Source: MedAcidi-G1 sp000817085 (lineage in GTDB: Bacteria > Actinomycetota > Acidimicrobiia > Acidimicrobiales > MedAcidi-G1). Taken from it: a stretch of 64,000 bases of DNA. Under the pieces are notes generated by a model. The model was not told the DNA's origin, ran no database searches, and worked only from the letters and a program-made list of their open reading frames with translations. How positions within the stretch are numbered: the first letter of the stretch is position 1; each line of letters opens with the position of its first letter. The DNA lies in assembly GCA_045568635.1 (NCBI GenBank), contig JBJLAO010000001.1:248001-312000 (forward strand). The letters are read 5' to 3'. A program made the translations under genes and the position numbers. This document shows positions 24,483-33,717 of this stretch, piece after piece.

Positions 24483-25243
24483 TTCTTTTCCCCTTTCTCT
24501 TCGGATTCAAAAAAACTGTGTGCCAGATTTGCTGCTGCTTGCTCCGCCTTCTTTTTGGATGTCCCAAAAGTTGGACCAAAGCTATGAGCACCTATATCGA
24601 CTGTCGCACGAAAACGTTTTTCGTGATCGGGTCCATCAGAATCGACGAGATAAATCGGTGCTGGTTTTGATATTTGTACTGTTAGCTCCTGCAAGCGAGT
24701 TTTATAATCCATAAGCCCGGGTTCTAACGACGTCAAACCAATTTTTTCAGAAAATAATTTCTCAACTACCAATTTTGCGTTTTCTATTCCTCCATCTAGG
24801 AAAACTGCACCTAAAAGCGCTTCGAAAGAATCCGCGAGAATAGATTCTTTTTTGCGTCCTTTTGCTGACTCTTCGCCTACGCCCAAGGCGAGCGCATTGC
24901 CTAAGTCGATTTCTTGAGCAACTTCGGACAAAGCTTGTGAACTGACAACACCAGATCTAATTTTTGCGAGATCACCTTCCGGTTTATCTGGGTAATTTTC
25001 AAAAACATTTTTTGCAACCAATAAACCCAAAACGGCATCTCCAAGAAATTCAAGTCGTTCATTAGAATTTCCGTCATTTTCTGCACACCAAGATCTGTGC
25101 CTTAGAGCGTTAGCCAAAATATCTATATTATTGAATTTGTAGCCGATTCCTTGTTCGAGTTCCAGGCGAGTCTCTTTTTCAAGGACTGGCTGTTTCCCGA
25201 TTTCTGGATTAGCTGAAACGAGAGACGACATAGTCAACGGCAT
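24479..25243 (-). CDS. rnc: ribonuclease III
   Basis: RNase III cleaves double-stranded RNA in rRNA and mRNA processing. The catalytic signature NERLEFLGDAVLG and the second metal-site block ADSFEALLGAVFLDGG are present. The C-terminal double-stranded RNA-binding domain covers about the last 75 residues (YKTRLQELTVQIS, GTSKKKAEQAAANLAH). The start was set at the ATG at 25241-25243 because AGGA sits nine bases upstream. Another ATG at 25231 is possible, and a longer in-frame start at 25279 seems unlikely. It overlaps the acpP end by 35 bases. Confidence 0.94.
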   Translation of the reverse strand: MPLTMSSLVSANPEIGKQPVLEKETRLELEQGIGYKFNNIDILANALRHRSWCAENDGNSNERLEFLGDAVLGLLVAKNVFENYPDKPEGDLAKIRSGVVSSQALSEVAQEIDLGNALALGVGEESAKGRKKESILADSFEALLGAVFLDGGIENAKLVVEKLFSEKIGLTSLEPGLMDYKTRLQELTVQISKPAPIYLVDSDGPDHEKRFRATVDIGAHSFGPTFGTSKKKAEQAAANLAHSFFESEEKGEKK

Positions 25244-25499
25244 CCCGCACTGTCCTAAGGTCTTCAAGGTCGTCATCATCGATCCTGAAACCAGAAGAAC
25301 GTTCGCTCAATTCTTCTTCTAAAGCTTCTACTAGTTCTATCAGAGCAAGCGAATCTGCTCCAAGGTCATCTGCGAATGAAGCACCTTCTGCGATGCCAGA
25401 AGGATCTATTTCAAGAATATCTGCTAGACGTTCTCTCACAAGGTCTAAGACCTCGCTGCGCTCGATCGGGGCGCCTTCCATATGGGTTTCTGAGGACAA
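25209..25499 (-). CDS. acpP: acyl carrier protein
   Basis: The 96-residue acidic four-helix protein has the phosphopantetheine site Ser in DDLGADSLALIELVEALE. A 15-residue head precedes the domain. Position between plsX and rnc fits fatty acid and phospholipid synthesis genes clustering here. It is expected to carry acyl chains for PlsX, which releases acyl-phosphate from acyl-ACP. Confidence 0.95.
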   Translation of the reverse strand: MSSETHMEGAPIERSEVLDLVRERLADILEIDPSGIAEGASFADDLGADSLALIELVEALEEELSERSSGFRIDDDDLEDLRTVRDAVDYVVSRFS

Positions 25500-25603
25500 A
25501 AGAACTCCTTATTTTTTGCTGGGAACTATCTCAGCGTGCACTCATCCTATCCGAGTGTCAAGTTTTAAACTTAAAGAACTAAATACATTGAAATTTATTT
25601 AAA

Positions 25604-26578
25604 TTAGCTGAAAGATAGTCTTATATTTTCGACTATGTTCGCCTCATCCATTTCTGCGGCCACCTTTATCGCATTTTCAATGGCCAAAGCCCCTGAAGAA
25701 CCGTGGCTTATTATGCATACCCCTTTCACCCCGAGAAGCATTGCTCCCCCATAGGTGTCTGGATGAAAAAGTTTAAATAGTTCATCAAGTTCGGGTCCTA
25801 AGATTTCTAAAGCCGATACTGCTTCTGGACGTGATGTCATTTTTTCTAACATTGTTGAAAAAAATGTCTTCATAGTTCCTTCAATTGTTTTTAAAGCAAC
25901 ATTTCCTGTGAAGCCGTCCGTTACTGCAACATCAGCGGCATCAGTCAGCAGATCTCTACCTTCTATATTTCCTATAAAAGAACCACCATTGAACTGCGCT
26001 GTTAAAAAACTCTCGAAAGACTCTTTAATCAAAGGGGTACCTTTCCCAGGTTCTTCACCGATCGACAGTAGAGCTACACGTGGTTTCTCTATACCAAGTC
26101 TGTGCTGTGCAAAAACCGCACCCATTTGACCAAATTGAAGTAACCATTCTGAACTGCATTCAGAATTAGCCCCTGAATCCAAAAGAACGGTCGGAGTACC
26201 GCCGGGTGAGGGCAATAAGGTAGCGATCGCTGGTCGGGCAATATTTTTTATCCGACCCATTCTCAATAATGCGCTGGCCATTGTTGCTCCGGTGTTTCCG
26301 GCGCTCACCATCGCTGAAGCTACTCCATCTCTTACTGCTTCGGCAGCCCGCACAAGTGAAGAGTCTTTCATCTGTCGGACACTTGATCCAGGTTCTGCGT
26401 CCATTTCGATAACTTCTGATGCAGGTAAAATAGGAATTTCTGTTAATTCTTCTAGCACTTCAGGTATTCCAACCAGCAGGACAGGGATTCCATGGTCATC
26501 GATAGCTTTTTGGGCCCCGGTAATTATTTCGTGTGGAGCATTGTCACCGCCCATGGCGTCAACTGCAACAGGCAACAA
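25604..26578 (-). CDS. plsX: phosphate acyltransferase PlsX
   Basis: PlsX converts acyl-ACP to acyl-phosphate for phosphatidic acid synthesis. The 324 residues begin with the family's VAVDAMGGDNAPHEII. They also contain SAGNTGATMASAL, VLLDSGANSECS, and NIEGRDLLTDAADVAVTDGFTGNVALK in pieces. The gene lies 58 bases downstream of rpmF and precedes acpP, the standard neighbourhood. A 13-base palindrome (25560-25572) lies in the 104-base gap to acpP. Confidence 0.97.
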   Translation of the reverse strand: MLPVAVDAMGGDNAPHEIITGAQKAIDDHGIPVLLVGIPEVLEELTEIPILPASEVIEMDAEPGSSVRQMKDSSLVRAAEAVRDGVASAMVSAGNTGATMASALLRMGRIKNIARPAIATLLPSPGGTPTVLLDSGANSECSSEWLLQFGQMGAVFAQHRLGIEKPRVALLSIGEEPGKGTPLIKESFESFLTAQFNGGSFIGNIEGRDLLTDAADVAVTDGFTGNVALKTIEGTMKTFFSTMLEKMTSRPEAVSALEILGPELDELFKLFHPDTYGGAMLLGVKGVCIISHGSSGALAIENAIKVAAEMDEANIVENIRLSFS

Positions 26579-26636
26579 TTTGACTCCTTAACCTTTTATT
26601 AAACGTTTTGTAAAACCGTGAGTAATTTCACAATTT

Positions 26637-26816
26637 TCAATCAACGTCAATAACCTGTCTCCCAGCGTACCAACCACAATTAGAACAGATCCGATGAGGT
26701 CTTTTAATAGATCCGCAGCGCGGACAAACACTCCGAGCTGATTGCCCTAAGGGCCAAGCTGATGCTCTTCTGCTTCTACCTTTTGCTTTTGAAGTTTTTT
26801 TCTTTGGGACAGCCAT
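26637..26816 (-). CDS. rpmF: 50S ribosomal protein L32
   Basis: This 59-residue protein starts MAVPKKKTSKAKGRSRRA, the standard L32 head. Its zinc ribbon is CPRC and CSNC (Cys31, Cys34, Cys44, Cys47). The ATG is at 26814-26816 and the TGA at 26637-26639. It sits in the conserved DUF177-rpmF-plsX order. The 115-base gap upstream contains only a weak hairpin (atgagtgaactcat). Confidence 0.96.
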   Translation of the reverse strand: MAVPKKKTSKAKGRSRRASAWPLGQSARSVCPRCGSIKRPHRICSNCGWYAGRQVIDVD

Positions 26817-26931
26817 TACTGCTTTTCCTTGAGTTTTATATTCTGCTCTACCTTTGGGAGCAAACTTAGGCTAGCGCAAGCATGAGTGAACTCATACCAG
26901 ATTCATTATTCTATTCAGTTCCTTTTGCTGA

Positions 26932-27471
26932 TCATTCCTTCAAAAGATCCAGAACAGCCCAGCGTGGATCGCCTTTTTCGTCATTTTGTAGGTTTACTCC
27001 ATTTTCAATCACCGGAAACTCCTCAGGTTCAGAGCCTTGACAGGAAGAATCACATAAAGGTGATAGAGGCAAAGCCAAAAGAACAGCGTCTCGTACCAAA
27101 GGTTCCAAATCTAAGTCCAATTGATCAAAAAAATAAACATCTGCTTCCTCGCTTAGTTCAATTCCTTGATCATCAAATGTTTTTCCTTCTTCGACAAAAC
27201 TTTCGTTGACATTTAATTCCAATTCTCCATTAACAAGTTCGAGGCATCTACGACACTCCCCTGTCCACTCTGCAAGAAGTACACCTTTTGCGTTGATTTT
27301 ATTTCCATCAGGAGTTAACTCGAGATTAATCTCAACTCTCCCATCATTGATTTTTGAGAGGCCTATTTGCAGTTCATTGAGCGAAGTCTTGAGAGAAACT
27401 TCTCTTGGTTTATCGCCACCTCGTCGAACAGTTGATAAAGCTATTCGAAGCTTTTCTTTTTCAGTGCCCAC
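26932..27471 (-). CDS. DUF177/YceD-family protein
   Basis: This family is linked to 23S rRNA and L32 synthesis and is nearly always next to rpmF. The 179 residues include the CxxC pair in GECRRCLELV, a second pair in PLCDSSCQG, and the C-terminal DPRWAVLDLL. These four cysteines suggest a zinc site. It starts at a GTG that shares one base with the preceding TAG stop, so it is coupled to the SepIVA-like gene. Confidence 0.93.
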   Translation of the reverse strand: MGTEKEKLRIALSTVRRGGDKPREVSLKTSLNELQIGLSKINDGRVEINLELTPDGNKINAKGVLLAEWTGECRRCLELVNGELELNVNESFVEEGKTFDDQGIELSEEADVYFFDQLDLDLEPLVRDAVLLALPLSPLCDSSCQGSEPEEFPVIENGVNLQNDEKGDPRWAVLDLLKE

Positions 27472-28079
27472 TAGATATCAGCATCATCTTGGTCAAAAAG
27501 AAAAGCTTCTGAATCGGAATCTGATAGCTCCTTAGCTTCTACTTCTTCTGCCATCAATTTCTCTTTTTCTTTGTCTAACTCTGTCTCCTGAAGGCGAAGG
27601 CGGCCTGCTGTAACAGTATCTTTTGTCGTAGCTAGAATCCTTTCAAAATTACCGAGCTTTTGGTCACAATATTCTTCGGTTTGTCTACGCATTCGAATAG
27701 TTTCTTCTCGTGCAGCCTCAATCATTTGGCGTGCCCTCATCTCAGCGTTTCTGACAACTTCGGTTCTTTGCACAAGTCTTTCTGCTCTCGCTCTAGCAAG
27801 TTCGAGGATTTCATCACCTTCACGTCTCACTTTTGTTAAAAACTCTTCTCTTTCCTTTAAGAGCCACCTTGCTGCTCTGACCTCTTCAGGAAGCCTTGAT
27901 ATGGCCTCATCTACCATTGCTAAAAGTTCTTCTTGATTAACCATCGATGAAGAAGACAATGGCATGGGTCTAGCTGAAGCCACCAATTCTCTTACCTGAC
28001 GGAAGATGGCTTCTACTTGGGGTGGCCTATAGGGATCCGGAGTTGTTGGTGTGGGGTCGGGGAAAACTGAGTCGTTCAA
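27471..28079 (-). CDS. SepIVA-like DivIVA-domain coiled-coil protein
   Basis: A soluble 202-residue protein has a Pro-rich head, a short conserved segment (about 25-60) and a long Arg/Glu-rich coiled coil (about 60-150). A C-terminal block TEEYCDQKLGNFERIL resembles the VDNKLAEFEEFL block I recall from mycobacterial SepIVA (Rv2927c). SepIVA's position beside DUF177, rnc and fpg is the same here. In mycobacteria SepIVA supports septation and polar growth. The homology call rests on that block plus synteny, and a generic DivIVA-like scaffold is the alternative. Confidence 0.75.
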   Translation of the reverse strand: MNDSVFPDPTPTTPDPYRPPQVEAIFRQVRELVASARPMPLSSSSMVNQEELLAMVDEAISRLPEEVRAARWLLKEREEFLTKVRREGDEILELARARAERLVQRTEVVRNAEMRARQMIEAAREETIRMRRQTEEYCDQKLGNFERILATTKDTVTAGRLRLQETELDKEKEKLMAEEVEAKELSDSDSEAFLFDQDDADI

Positions 28080-28081
28080 AA

Positions 28082-28555
28082 TCAGAACTTTTCTTCTAAG
28101 TGTTTTTGTACCAACTCAGGAACCATTTGGGACACATCGCCGCCAAGCCTTATCACTTCACGAATAAGTCTTGAAGCTAAAAAGGAACTTCGCGAAGCTG
28201 ATGGTAAGAATAGGGTTTGCACACCAGAAAGCGCTGTGTTCATTTGAGCCATTTGTAATTCGGATTCAAAATCAGATACAGCTCTAAGCCCTTTTATTAT
28301 AAAATCTGCTCCTACCTCTGTTGCTAAATCGACCACCAGCCCATTGAACTTTTTGGTTCGAACGTTTGGAAGGTGTTTAAGACTTTCTTCTATTAAAAAC
28401 ATTCGCTCTTCCAAGTCAAACAAGCCGTCTCCTTTTGAAGGGTTCACTAAAGCAGCTACAACTACTTCATCGAAGAGGTCAGAAGCTATCTCAGCAAGTT
28501 CAACATGTCCGTTGTGTATTGGATCGAAAGATCCTGGATATAAGACGCAAGCCAT
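28082..28555 (-). CDS. coaD: phosphopantetheine adenylyltransferase
   Basis: CoaD adenylates 4'-phosphopantetheine in CoA synthesis. The ATG at 28553-28555 gives MACVLYPGSFDPIHNGHVEL, with an AGGGGG ribosome site ten bases upstream; an in-frame start 21 bases earlier is less likely. The HxGH nucleotidyltransferase motif is His14-His17. The C-terminal adenylate loop is in LPSASRSSFLASRLIREV. At 157 residues it has the normal length. It follows rsmD, a widespread pairing. Confidence 0.96.
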   Translation of the reverse strand: MACVLYPGSFDPIHNGHVELAEIASDLFDEVVVAALVNPSKGDGLFDLEERMFLIEESLKHLPNVRTKKFNGLVVDLATEVGADFIIKGLRAVSDFESELQMAQMNTALSGVQTLFLPSASRSSFLASRLIREVIRLGGDVSQMVPELVQKHLEEKF

Positions 28556-28570
28556 TTTTAATAAACCCCC

Positions 28571-28585
28571 TGGCATTTAATGCCA
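28571..28585. promoter_or_regulatory. perfect 15-base palindrome between rsmD and coaD
   Basis: Tggcatt-t-aatgcca is a perfect inverted repeat in the 61-base gap upstream of coaD. It could be an operator or a small leader hairpin. It also overlaps the region that would hold the coaD ribosome site, so translational control is possible. Confidence 0.4.
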
Positions 28586-28616
28586 AATCGTTGGCTAAAA
28601 GATAATAAGTACATAT

Positions 28617-29144
28617 TTATTTTGGGTCGATTACTACTACCACGCTACTCCCATACTGGCGTATGGAGTCAACATGCCAATTAGGACCTGGGTCTATTTC
28701 TCTATTTGATTCAATTACTACAATCCCAGGCTGCTTTTGAAGGAGTGCGTCTAGGAGTTCGGACCAATTTTTAAAGCTATATGGTGGGTCCAAAAGTACT
28801 AAATCAAGTGATTTTGAGCTTTTTTGCAACCATTTCAATGAATCCTCTTTGACGATTTCCGAAGTTTTTTCAAATCCTGATTTTTTTAAATTCTCTTTTA
28901 TCAGTTCTAAACTTTCAGACGATTTGTCAACAAATGTTGCTTTTTTAGCTCCACGTGAAAGAGCTTCTATTCCTAAAGCACCTGTACCAGCAAAAAGGTC
29001 GAGGACTTCAGCCCCTTCGATTACTGAGCGGCTATGCAAAGAATTAAAAACTGCTTCCTTCGCTCTATCAGAGGTAGGTCTTATATCTATACCTTTTGGG
29101 GCTGATAGACGTATACCGCCAGCTTTTCCAGCTACTATCCTCAT
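28617..29144 (-). CDS. rsmD: 16S rRNA (guanine966-N2) methyltransferase
   Basis: RsmD methylates G966 of 16S rRNA using SAM. The start is the ATG at 29142-29144 with GGGAG seven bases upstream; a TTG two codons earlier is less likely. The protein has 175 residues, with MRIVAGKAGGIRLSAPKG, RPTSDRAKEAVFNSL, the SAM motif VLDLFAGTGALGIEALSRGA and the catalytic LLDPPYSF. The order rsmD-coaD is conserved. Confidence 0.95.
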   Translation of the reverse strand: MRIVAGKAGGIRLSAPKGIDIRPTSDRAKEAVFNSLHSRSVIEGAEVLDLFAGTGALGIEALSRGAKKATFVDKSSESLELIKENLKKSGFEKTSEIVKEDSLKWLQKSSKSLDLVLLDPPYSFKNWSELLDALLQKQPGIVVIESNREIDPGPNWHVDSIRQYGSSVVVVIDPK

Positions 29145-29189
29145 GTTCAAACTCCCAAAAATTTAGCTGTCAAGTTAGATTTTCTTTCT

Positions 29190-29798
29190 TTATTCAAATA
29201 CAGGATCTCTCCACATTAGTGGAACTGTTGGACCATTCTTCAAGGTGACTTCACCAGTGACTTTAAAACCATGATTTTCATAAAGAGATACGTTTTCAGG
29301 ATTACTAGACTCCAAGTAGGCCGGTATTTTCTCTTCGTCGCAAATTTTTGTAATTTCTGCTATCAGGACTGATGCCAATCCTTTACCACGCTCTTCAGGT
29401 CGCGTACCGATAAAAGCTAAATACCAATGCGGTGTTTTAGGCTTGGCTTCAAATAAGGGGTTTAAATTGAGCAGTCGATCAGTTACCCACTGTTCTCCCA
29501 GCACGGCAACTGTGGCCGCAATAACTCCTGAATAAGAGGAATCATTTTCAGAATTTTTTTTGGGGGTCTCCCATAGAGCCGCAGCCGATTTCTCATATCC
29601 GAAGGGAAGCAGCAGTAGGTCAGTGTCAGGTCTAGACGCCAGACGATTTGCAAAAAAAGCTGATAGCAACAGTGGCCTATATTCTTCGTCTTCGAATAGA
29701 TAGGAGATAACAGGGTCTTCTAGAAATGCCTCTGTCAGAGAAGCGGTTGCATCTGGGTATTGTTTAGGGTCCGCAACACAGGTGTCAAGGCCATCCAT
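29190..29798 (-). CDS. GNAT-family N-acetyltransferase
   Basis: The C-terminal half carries the GNAT acetyl-CoA motif in GTRPEERGKGLASVLI (the RGKG pyrophosphate loop) and a final LYENHGFKVTGEV. The ATG at 29796-29798 has AGGA eight bases upstream and lies just beyond the recG stop, giving 202 residues. The N-terminal half (ASLTEAFLEDPVISYLF) resembles a subgroup of GNATs that act on small amines. The substrate cannot be told from the sequence. Confidence 0.88.
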   Translation of the reverse strand: MDGLDTCVADPKQYPDATASLTEAFLEDPVISYLFEDEEYRPLLLSAFFANRLASRPDTDLLLLPFGYEKSAAALWETPKKNSENDSSYSGVIAATVAVLGEQWVTDRLLNLNPLFEAKPKTPHWYLAFIGTRPEERGKGLASVLIAEITKICDEEKIPAYLESSNPENVSLYENHGFKVTGEVTLKNGPTVPLMWRDPVFE

Positions 29799-29811
29799 TA
29801 AAATCTTCCTT

Positions 29812-31935
29812 TCATGACTTAAGAAGATAGTCTGCCTCAGATTCACCTAGAAAAAGAGTGACTTCTTCGGCTAGTTCTTTGATGGAAGCAAGATCTCGTT
29901 CTATAAGAATCTCTGACGCTTCCATTCTCGCAATTTCAACCCATTCTTTGTCTCGGCGAAGCGAAGCTAAACGCAAATCATTCCGCCCTTTCTGCCTTTC
30001 CCCCATTACCGTTCCTTCACCTCTTAACTCAAGATCCACTTCAGCAAGTTCAAAGCCGTCAGTAGTGCGAACCATAGCTTTTATTCTCTCTTCTGCTTCT
30101 TTTGTTGTGGTTTCACCAACTAGGAGACATTGACTTGGGTGCTCTCCGCGCCCCACTCGTCCACGAAGCTGGTGAAGTTGAGCCACTCCGAAACGAGCAG
30201 CATCCAAAATTACCACGATAGAAGCATTCGGTACGTCAACCCCCACTTCTATGACAGTGGTCGCCACTAAAACATCAATTTTTCCTGATCTGAAAGAACT
30301 CATCGTTTCTTCCTTATTTTCTTTGTCTAGACGTCCATGAAGTAATCCGACTTGAAAATCTTTTAAAGGGCCATCGCTGAGATCTTTGTGCACCTTTTCG
30401 GCTGAATGAACTTCTAACTTTTCGGAATCTTCTATTAGTGGGCAAACAACATACGCTTGTCGACCGTTTTTTATTTCCTCTTTCACAGTCTCCCAAACTG
30501 TTGCATCATCAGCTTCCCAACTCGTGACTATAGGTATACGCCCTGGAGGCAACTCATCTAAAACTGACACGTCTAGATCTCCGTAAACGGTCATTGCAGC
30601 GGTTCGCGGTATGGGAGTTGCAGTCATTACCAAAACGTCAGGAACTCTTCCATCTCTGTTTTTTTCTTTTAAAGATGCGCGCTGTTCAACTCCGAACCTG
30701 TGTTGTTCATCTATCACTACGGCTCCTAAAGAATTAAAAGAAACGCTTTCCTGTATCAGAGAATGGGTTCCGATGATGAAGTCCACGGTTCCATCTTCAA
30801 GTCCACGATTTATTCTCTTTCGGTCAACCGAAGATGTCCGATTTGTTAAAAGGTCAACTTGCAAAGGCCTATCGCCAAGAAGCGTGGTTGAATCCTCGAC
30901 TATCAGGTTGTCTAAAAATTTTGAAATGCCTAAATAGTGTTGTTCCGCGAGTACTTCTGTAGGTGCCATTAAAGCACCTTGATGGCCTCCCTGTACCGCT
31001 TTTAGAAGTGTGAAAACAGCTACGATAGTTTTCCCTGAACCCACGTCTCCTTGGAGTAACCGATGCATCGGTATTTCTTTTTCTAAATCTTTGCGTATTT
31101 CATTCATCACTCGTTTTTGAGAGTCAGTCAGCTCAAAAGAAAGGTTTTTCAAAAAAACCTCGGTCAGGTTCTCTTTCTTTGAATGGTTAATTCCAATTGA
31201 CGTTTTTTCGATTATTTTTTTTCGCTGCAATAACTCAAGTTGAATCCTGAAAAGCTCATCAAATACAAGCCTTCTTCTTGCCTCAGCTACTTCACTCATT
31301 GAATCAGGCCTGTGGATTCCCTTATAAGCTGCTGAACGATCAACCAGCCTGTATTTTTTTAGTATGTCTGAGGGGACAGGGTCTGCGAAACCTCTTACTT
31401 TCATAACTCTTCGGAGAGCTTCCGCAACAAGTCGGTCAACATCCCAACTATGCAATTTTGCTATTTCTGATTGAGGATAAACCGCAACTATTCTGCCTGT
31501 TCTGTCACCGACTAGGTCAACAATGGGATTAGTCATCTGTAATTGGCCTTGATAAATATCCACTTTGCCGAAAACGACGGCATCTCTGCCCTGATTTAGT
31601 TGCTTTTCTCTCCACGGCTGGTTAAAGAAAACTAACTTCAGGGACCCAGTTACGTCAGAAGCAGTAACCTCAACAAGGGTTTTTCTAGAGCGCATTCTTC
31701 TGCTTCTAACTTTTTCAATATTGACAAGAACCATGCCTTCTTCGTTAGTTTGAAGAGAATCTACGGTAGCTTCTTTGCTTCGATCTATATAACGGCGCGG
31801 GTAGTAGCTGATCAAATCAAGAATCGTGTTAATACCTACTTTGCTCAAAGACGCAGAAGTTTGCTTACCAACACCGTGAAGATCTGTTAGAGGACGGTCC
31901 TCCAACTCTTTTAGGGCGACGCCGGGATCCGACAC
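29812..31935 (-). CDS. recG: ATP-dependent DNA helicase RecG
   Basis: RecG remodels stalled forks and recombination intermediates. The 707 residues contain the N-terminal wedge/OB region (about 1-230), Walker A GDVGSGKTIVA, the DEAD-type motif VVIDEQHRFGV, MTATPIPRTAAMTV, and the C-terminal helicase block QLRGRVGRGEHPSQCLL. Length is in the family range of about 690-740. It follows the FakA-like gene by eight bases, as in mycobacteria. Confidence 0.97.
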   Translation of the reverse strand: MSDPGVALKELEDRPLTDLHGVGKQTSASLSKVGINTILDLISYYPRRYIDRSKEATVDSLQTNEEGMVLVNIEKVRSRRMRSRKTLVEVTASDVTGSLKLVFFNQPWREKQLNQGRDAVVFGKVDIYQGQLQMTNPIVDLVGDRTGRIVAVYPQSEIAKLHSWDVDRLVAEALRRVMKVRGFADPVPSDILKKYRLVDRSAAYKGIHRPDSMSEVAEARRRLVFDELFRIQLELLQRKKIIEKTSIGINHSKKENLTEVFLKNLSFELTDSQKRVMNEIRKDLEKEIPMHRLLQGDVGSGKTIVAVFTLLKAVQGGHQGALMAPTEVLAEQHYLGISKFLDNLIVEDSTTLLGDRPLQVDLLTNRTSSVDRKRINRGLEDGTVDFIIGTHSLIQESVSFNSLGAVVIDEQHRFGVEQRASLKEKNRDGRVPDVLVMTATPIPRTAAMTVYGDLDVSVLDELPPGRIPIVTSWEADDATVWETVKEEIKNGRQAYVVCPLIEDSEKLEVHSAEKVHKDLSDGPLKDFQVGLLHGRLDKENKEETMSSFRSGKIDVLVATTVIEVGVDVPNASIVVILDAARFGVAQLHQLRGRVGRGEHPSQCLLVGETTTKEAEERIKAMVRTTDGFELAEVDLELRGEGTVMGERQKGRNDLRLASLRRDKEWVEIARMEASEILIERDLASIKELAEEVTLFLGESEADYLLKS

Positions 31936-31943
31936 CTAATCAC

Positions 31944-33578
31944 CTATTCGATACCTATGTAGTATTGATATAAAGGCTGTCCACCTTCGTGAACTTCAAC
32001 TTCGAGTGCTTCATATTCGTTACTAACCCAGGCAACTACCTCATCGGTTTCTTTTTTGTTGGAATCTCGCCCTGCAACAAGAGTTATAATTTCATGATCA
32101 TCGCTAATCATTTCTTTCAAAAGATTTCTTGTTGCTTCAACAATTGTTTCGGCAATAACAGTTACCTTTCCTTTTCGTAAACCTAGAAAATCACCTTTTT
32201 TTATCTGGCCAACATCACTTGCGGACTCTCTAACAGCTGTAGTTATCTCTCCTGACTCGACCATTTGTGAAAACTGAGTCATATCTGTTTGGTTTTTATC
32301 TGAAGTCCCTTCTGGGTCATAACCAAGCAAGGATGCAAAACCTTCTGTGACTGTGTGAGTTTCGACTACACGAATTGTCTTTGACGTTTGCGAATCTACT
32401 TGTTCTGCTACTGCAACGATATTTGAATTATTAGGCAAGATTATTACGTGCTCAGATGCAATGGCTTCTACAGCTTCCAACAAGTCCGCTGTTGATGGGT
32501 TCATTGACTGACCTCCGTTAACTACGCGAGTAGCTCCTAAAGATCGGAAAATATCACCTATGCCATCTCCGTTTGAAACTGCTATGACAGAGCATCCAAT
32601 TGGGTCTGTGTGATCCTGCTCATGATGGTTTTCCGCGATTTCTTCAAATAAATCAGTCACTCGAATATCGTGTGGTTTACCAATAGAAATGCCGGCTTCA
32701 ACTGCTGCACCAATATTGTTTGTGTGAACATGGCAATTCCAAATATTTTCACCACCAACTACAACTATAGAATCCCCGATTTCTGACCATGCTTTTTTGA
32801 AGCCTGGTATCAAATCATCTGGTGCGTCTAAAAAGTACATTACTTCATACCTGGTTCCACTATTAGTGGTGTCATCGTGTATATCGAGTATTAAAGAATC
32901 CACTGAAGCTTTGACTATCTCAGGTTCAGGCATTGGGCGATCGTCAATCACATGCAAAAGTGAATCCAACATAAGCAGAAATCCGCTTCCACCGGCATCA
33001 ACGACTCCTGCTCTAGCTAAAACCGGTAAAAGATCAGGTGTTGAATCCAAAGAACGCTTGGCTGCCTCTCGTGCTGTTTCTACAACCATTAAAAGGTTGG
33101 AATGTTCTAACAAAGACTTTTCTGCAGCTTCTGCTGTTTCTCTTACAACAGTCAAAATGGTTCCTTCGACTGGATTCCCAACCGCCTCATAAGCGGCTGA
33201 TGCCGCTGCTCTAAGAGCATCAGAAAACAAATTTGCATCGATAGTTTTCTTCGATGCATTTTTTATTTCAGAAACAAAACCTCTGAGGATTTGAGAAATA
33301 ATTACACCTGAATTTCCTCGAGCTCCCATGAGGGAACCGTGTGAGATTGCTTCGATAATATTTTCAAATTCAGGGTCTTCCAAAGACTCAATTTCAGATA
33401 CTACCGAATTGAGAGTGGCGGTCATATTCGAACCTGTGTCACCATCTGGCACCGGATATACATTTAAAGAATTGAGGCTTTCTTTATGCTCTTGGAGGGC
33501 ATCACGAAAGCAATACATCAACTTTGCAATGTTGTTTGCGTCTAAATTTTCTATTGCCACAACTGCGATAGTACCCAC
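31944..33578 (-). CDS. FakA-like fatty acid kinase subunit (DAK2/YloV family)
   Basis: The N-terminal DhaL-type ATP-binding domain shows NVYPVPDGDTGSNMTATL and GARGNSGVIISQILRG. The C-terminal domain (about 310-540) ends in a region like DegV/FakA kinases. FakA phosphorylates fatty acids held by FakB (DegV family). No fakB is visible in this window. It starts at GTG with GAGG upstream. In many bacteria rpmB (L28) precedes this gene; here the 139-base upstream gap holds no L28. Confidence 0.88.
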   Translation of the reverse strand: MGTIAVVAIENLDANNIAKLMYCFRDALQEHKESLNSLNVYPVPDGDTGSNMTATLNSVVSEIESLEDPEFENIIEAISHGSLMGARGNSGVIISQILRGFVSEIKNASKKTIDANLFSDALRAAASAAYEAVGNPVEGTILTVVRETAEAAEKSLLEHSNLLMVVETAREAAKRSLDSTPDLLPVLARAGVVDAGGSGFLLMLDSLLHVIDDRPMPEPEIVKASVDSLILDIHDDTTNSGTRYEVMYFLDAPDDLIPGFKKAWSEIGDSIVVVGGENIWNCHVHTNNIGAAVEAGISIGKPHDIRVTDLFEEIAENHHEQDHTDPIGCSVIAVSNGDGIGDIFRSLGATRVVNGGQSMNPSTADLLEAVEAIASEHVIILPNNSNIVAVAEQVDSQTSKTIRVVETHTVTEGFASLLGYDPEGTSDKNQTDMTQFSQMVESGEITTAVRESASDVGQIKKGDFLGLRKGKVTVIAETIVEATRNLLKEMISDDHEIITLVAGRDSNKKETDEVVAWVSNEYEALEVEVHEGGQPLYQYYIGIE

Positions 33579-33717
33579 TTAAAGTACCTCGATGCATAAG
33601 TTTCTATTTTTATGTTTGGAACTGCCAAATACCCACATACGATCAGGACTATTCACCCGCTTGCTTTTAGTGGGCTAGGCTCCCGGCGGCCTCCAAAAGT
33701 AGATAGGAGAAAAATAG

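Noticed and set aside
25560..25572. Palindrome aagttttaaactt as terminator of acpP or operator
   Set aside because: Short and AT-only; cannot be distinguished from background in this composition.
33579..33717. Riboswitch or small RNA in the divergent fakA/cold-shock gap
   Set aside because: Only short imperfect stems (around 33657-33677) were seen; no known riboswitch core could be drawn.
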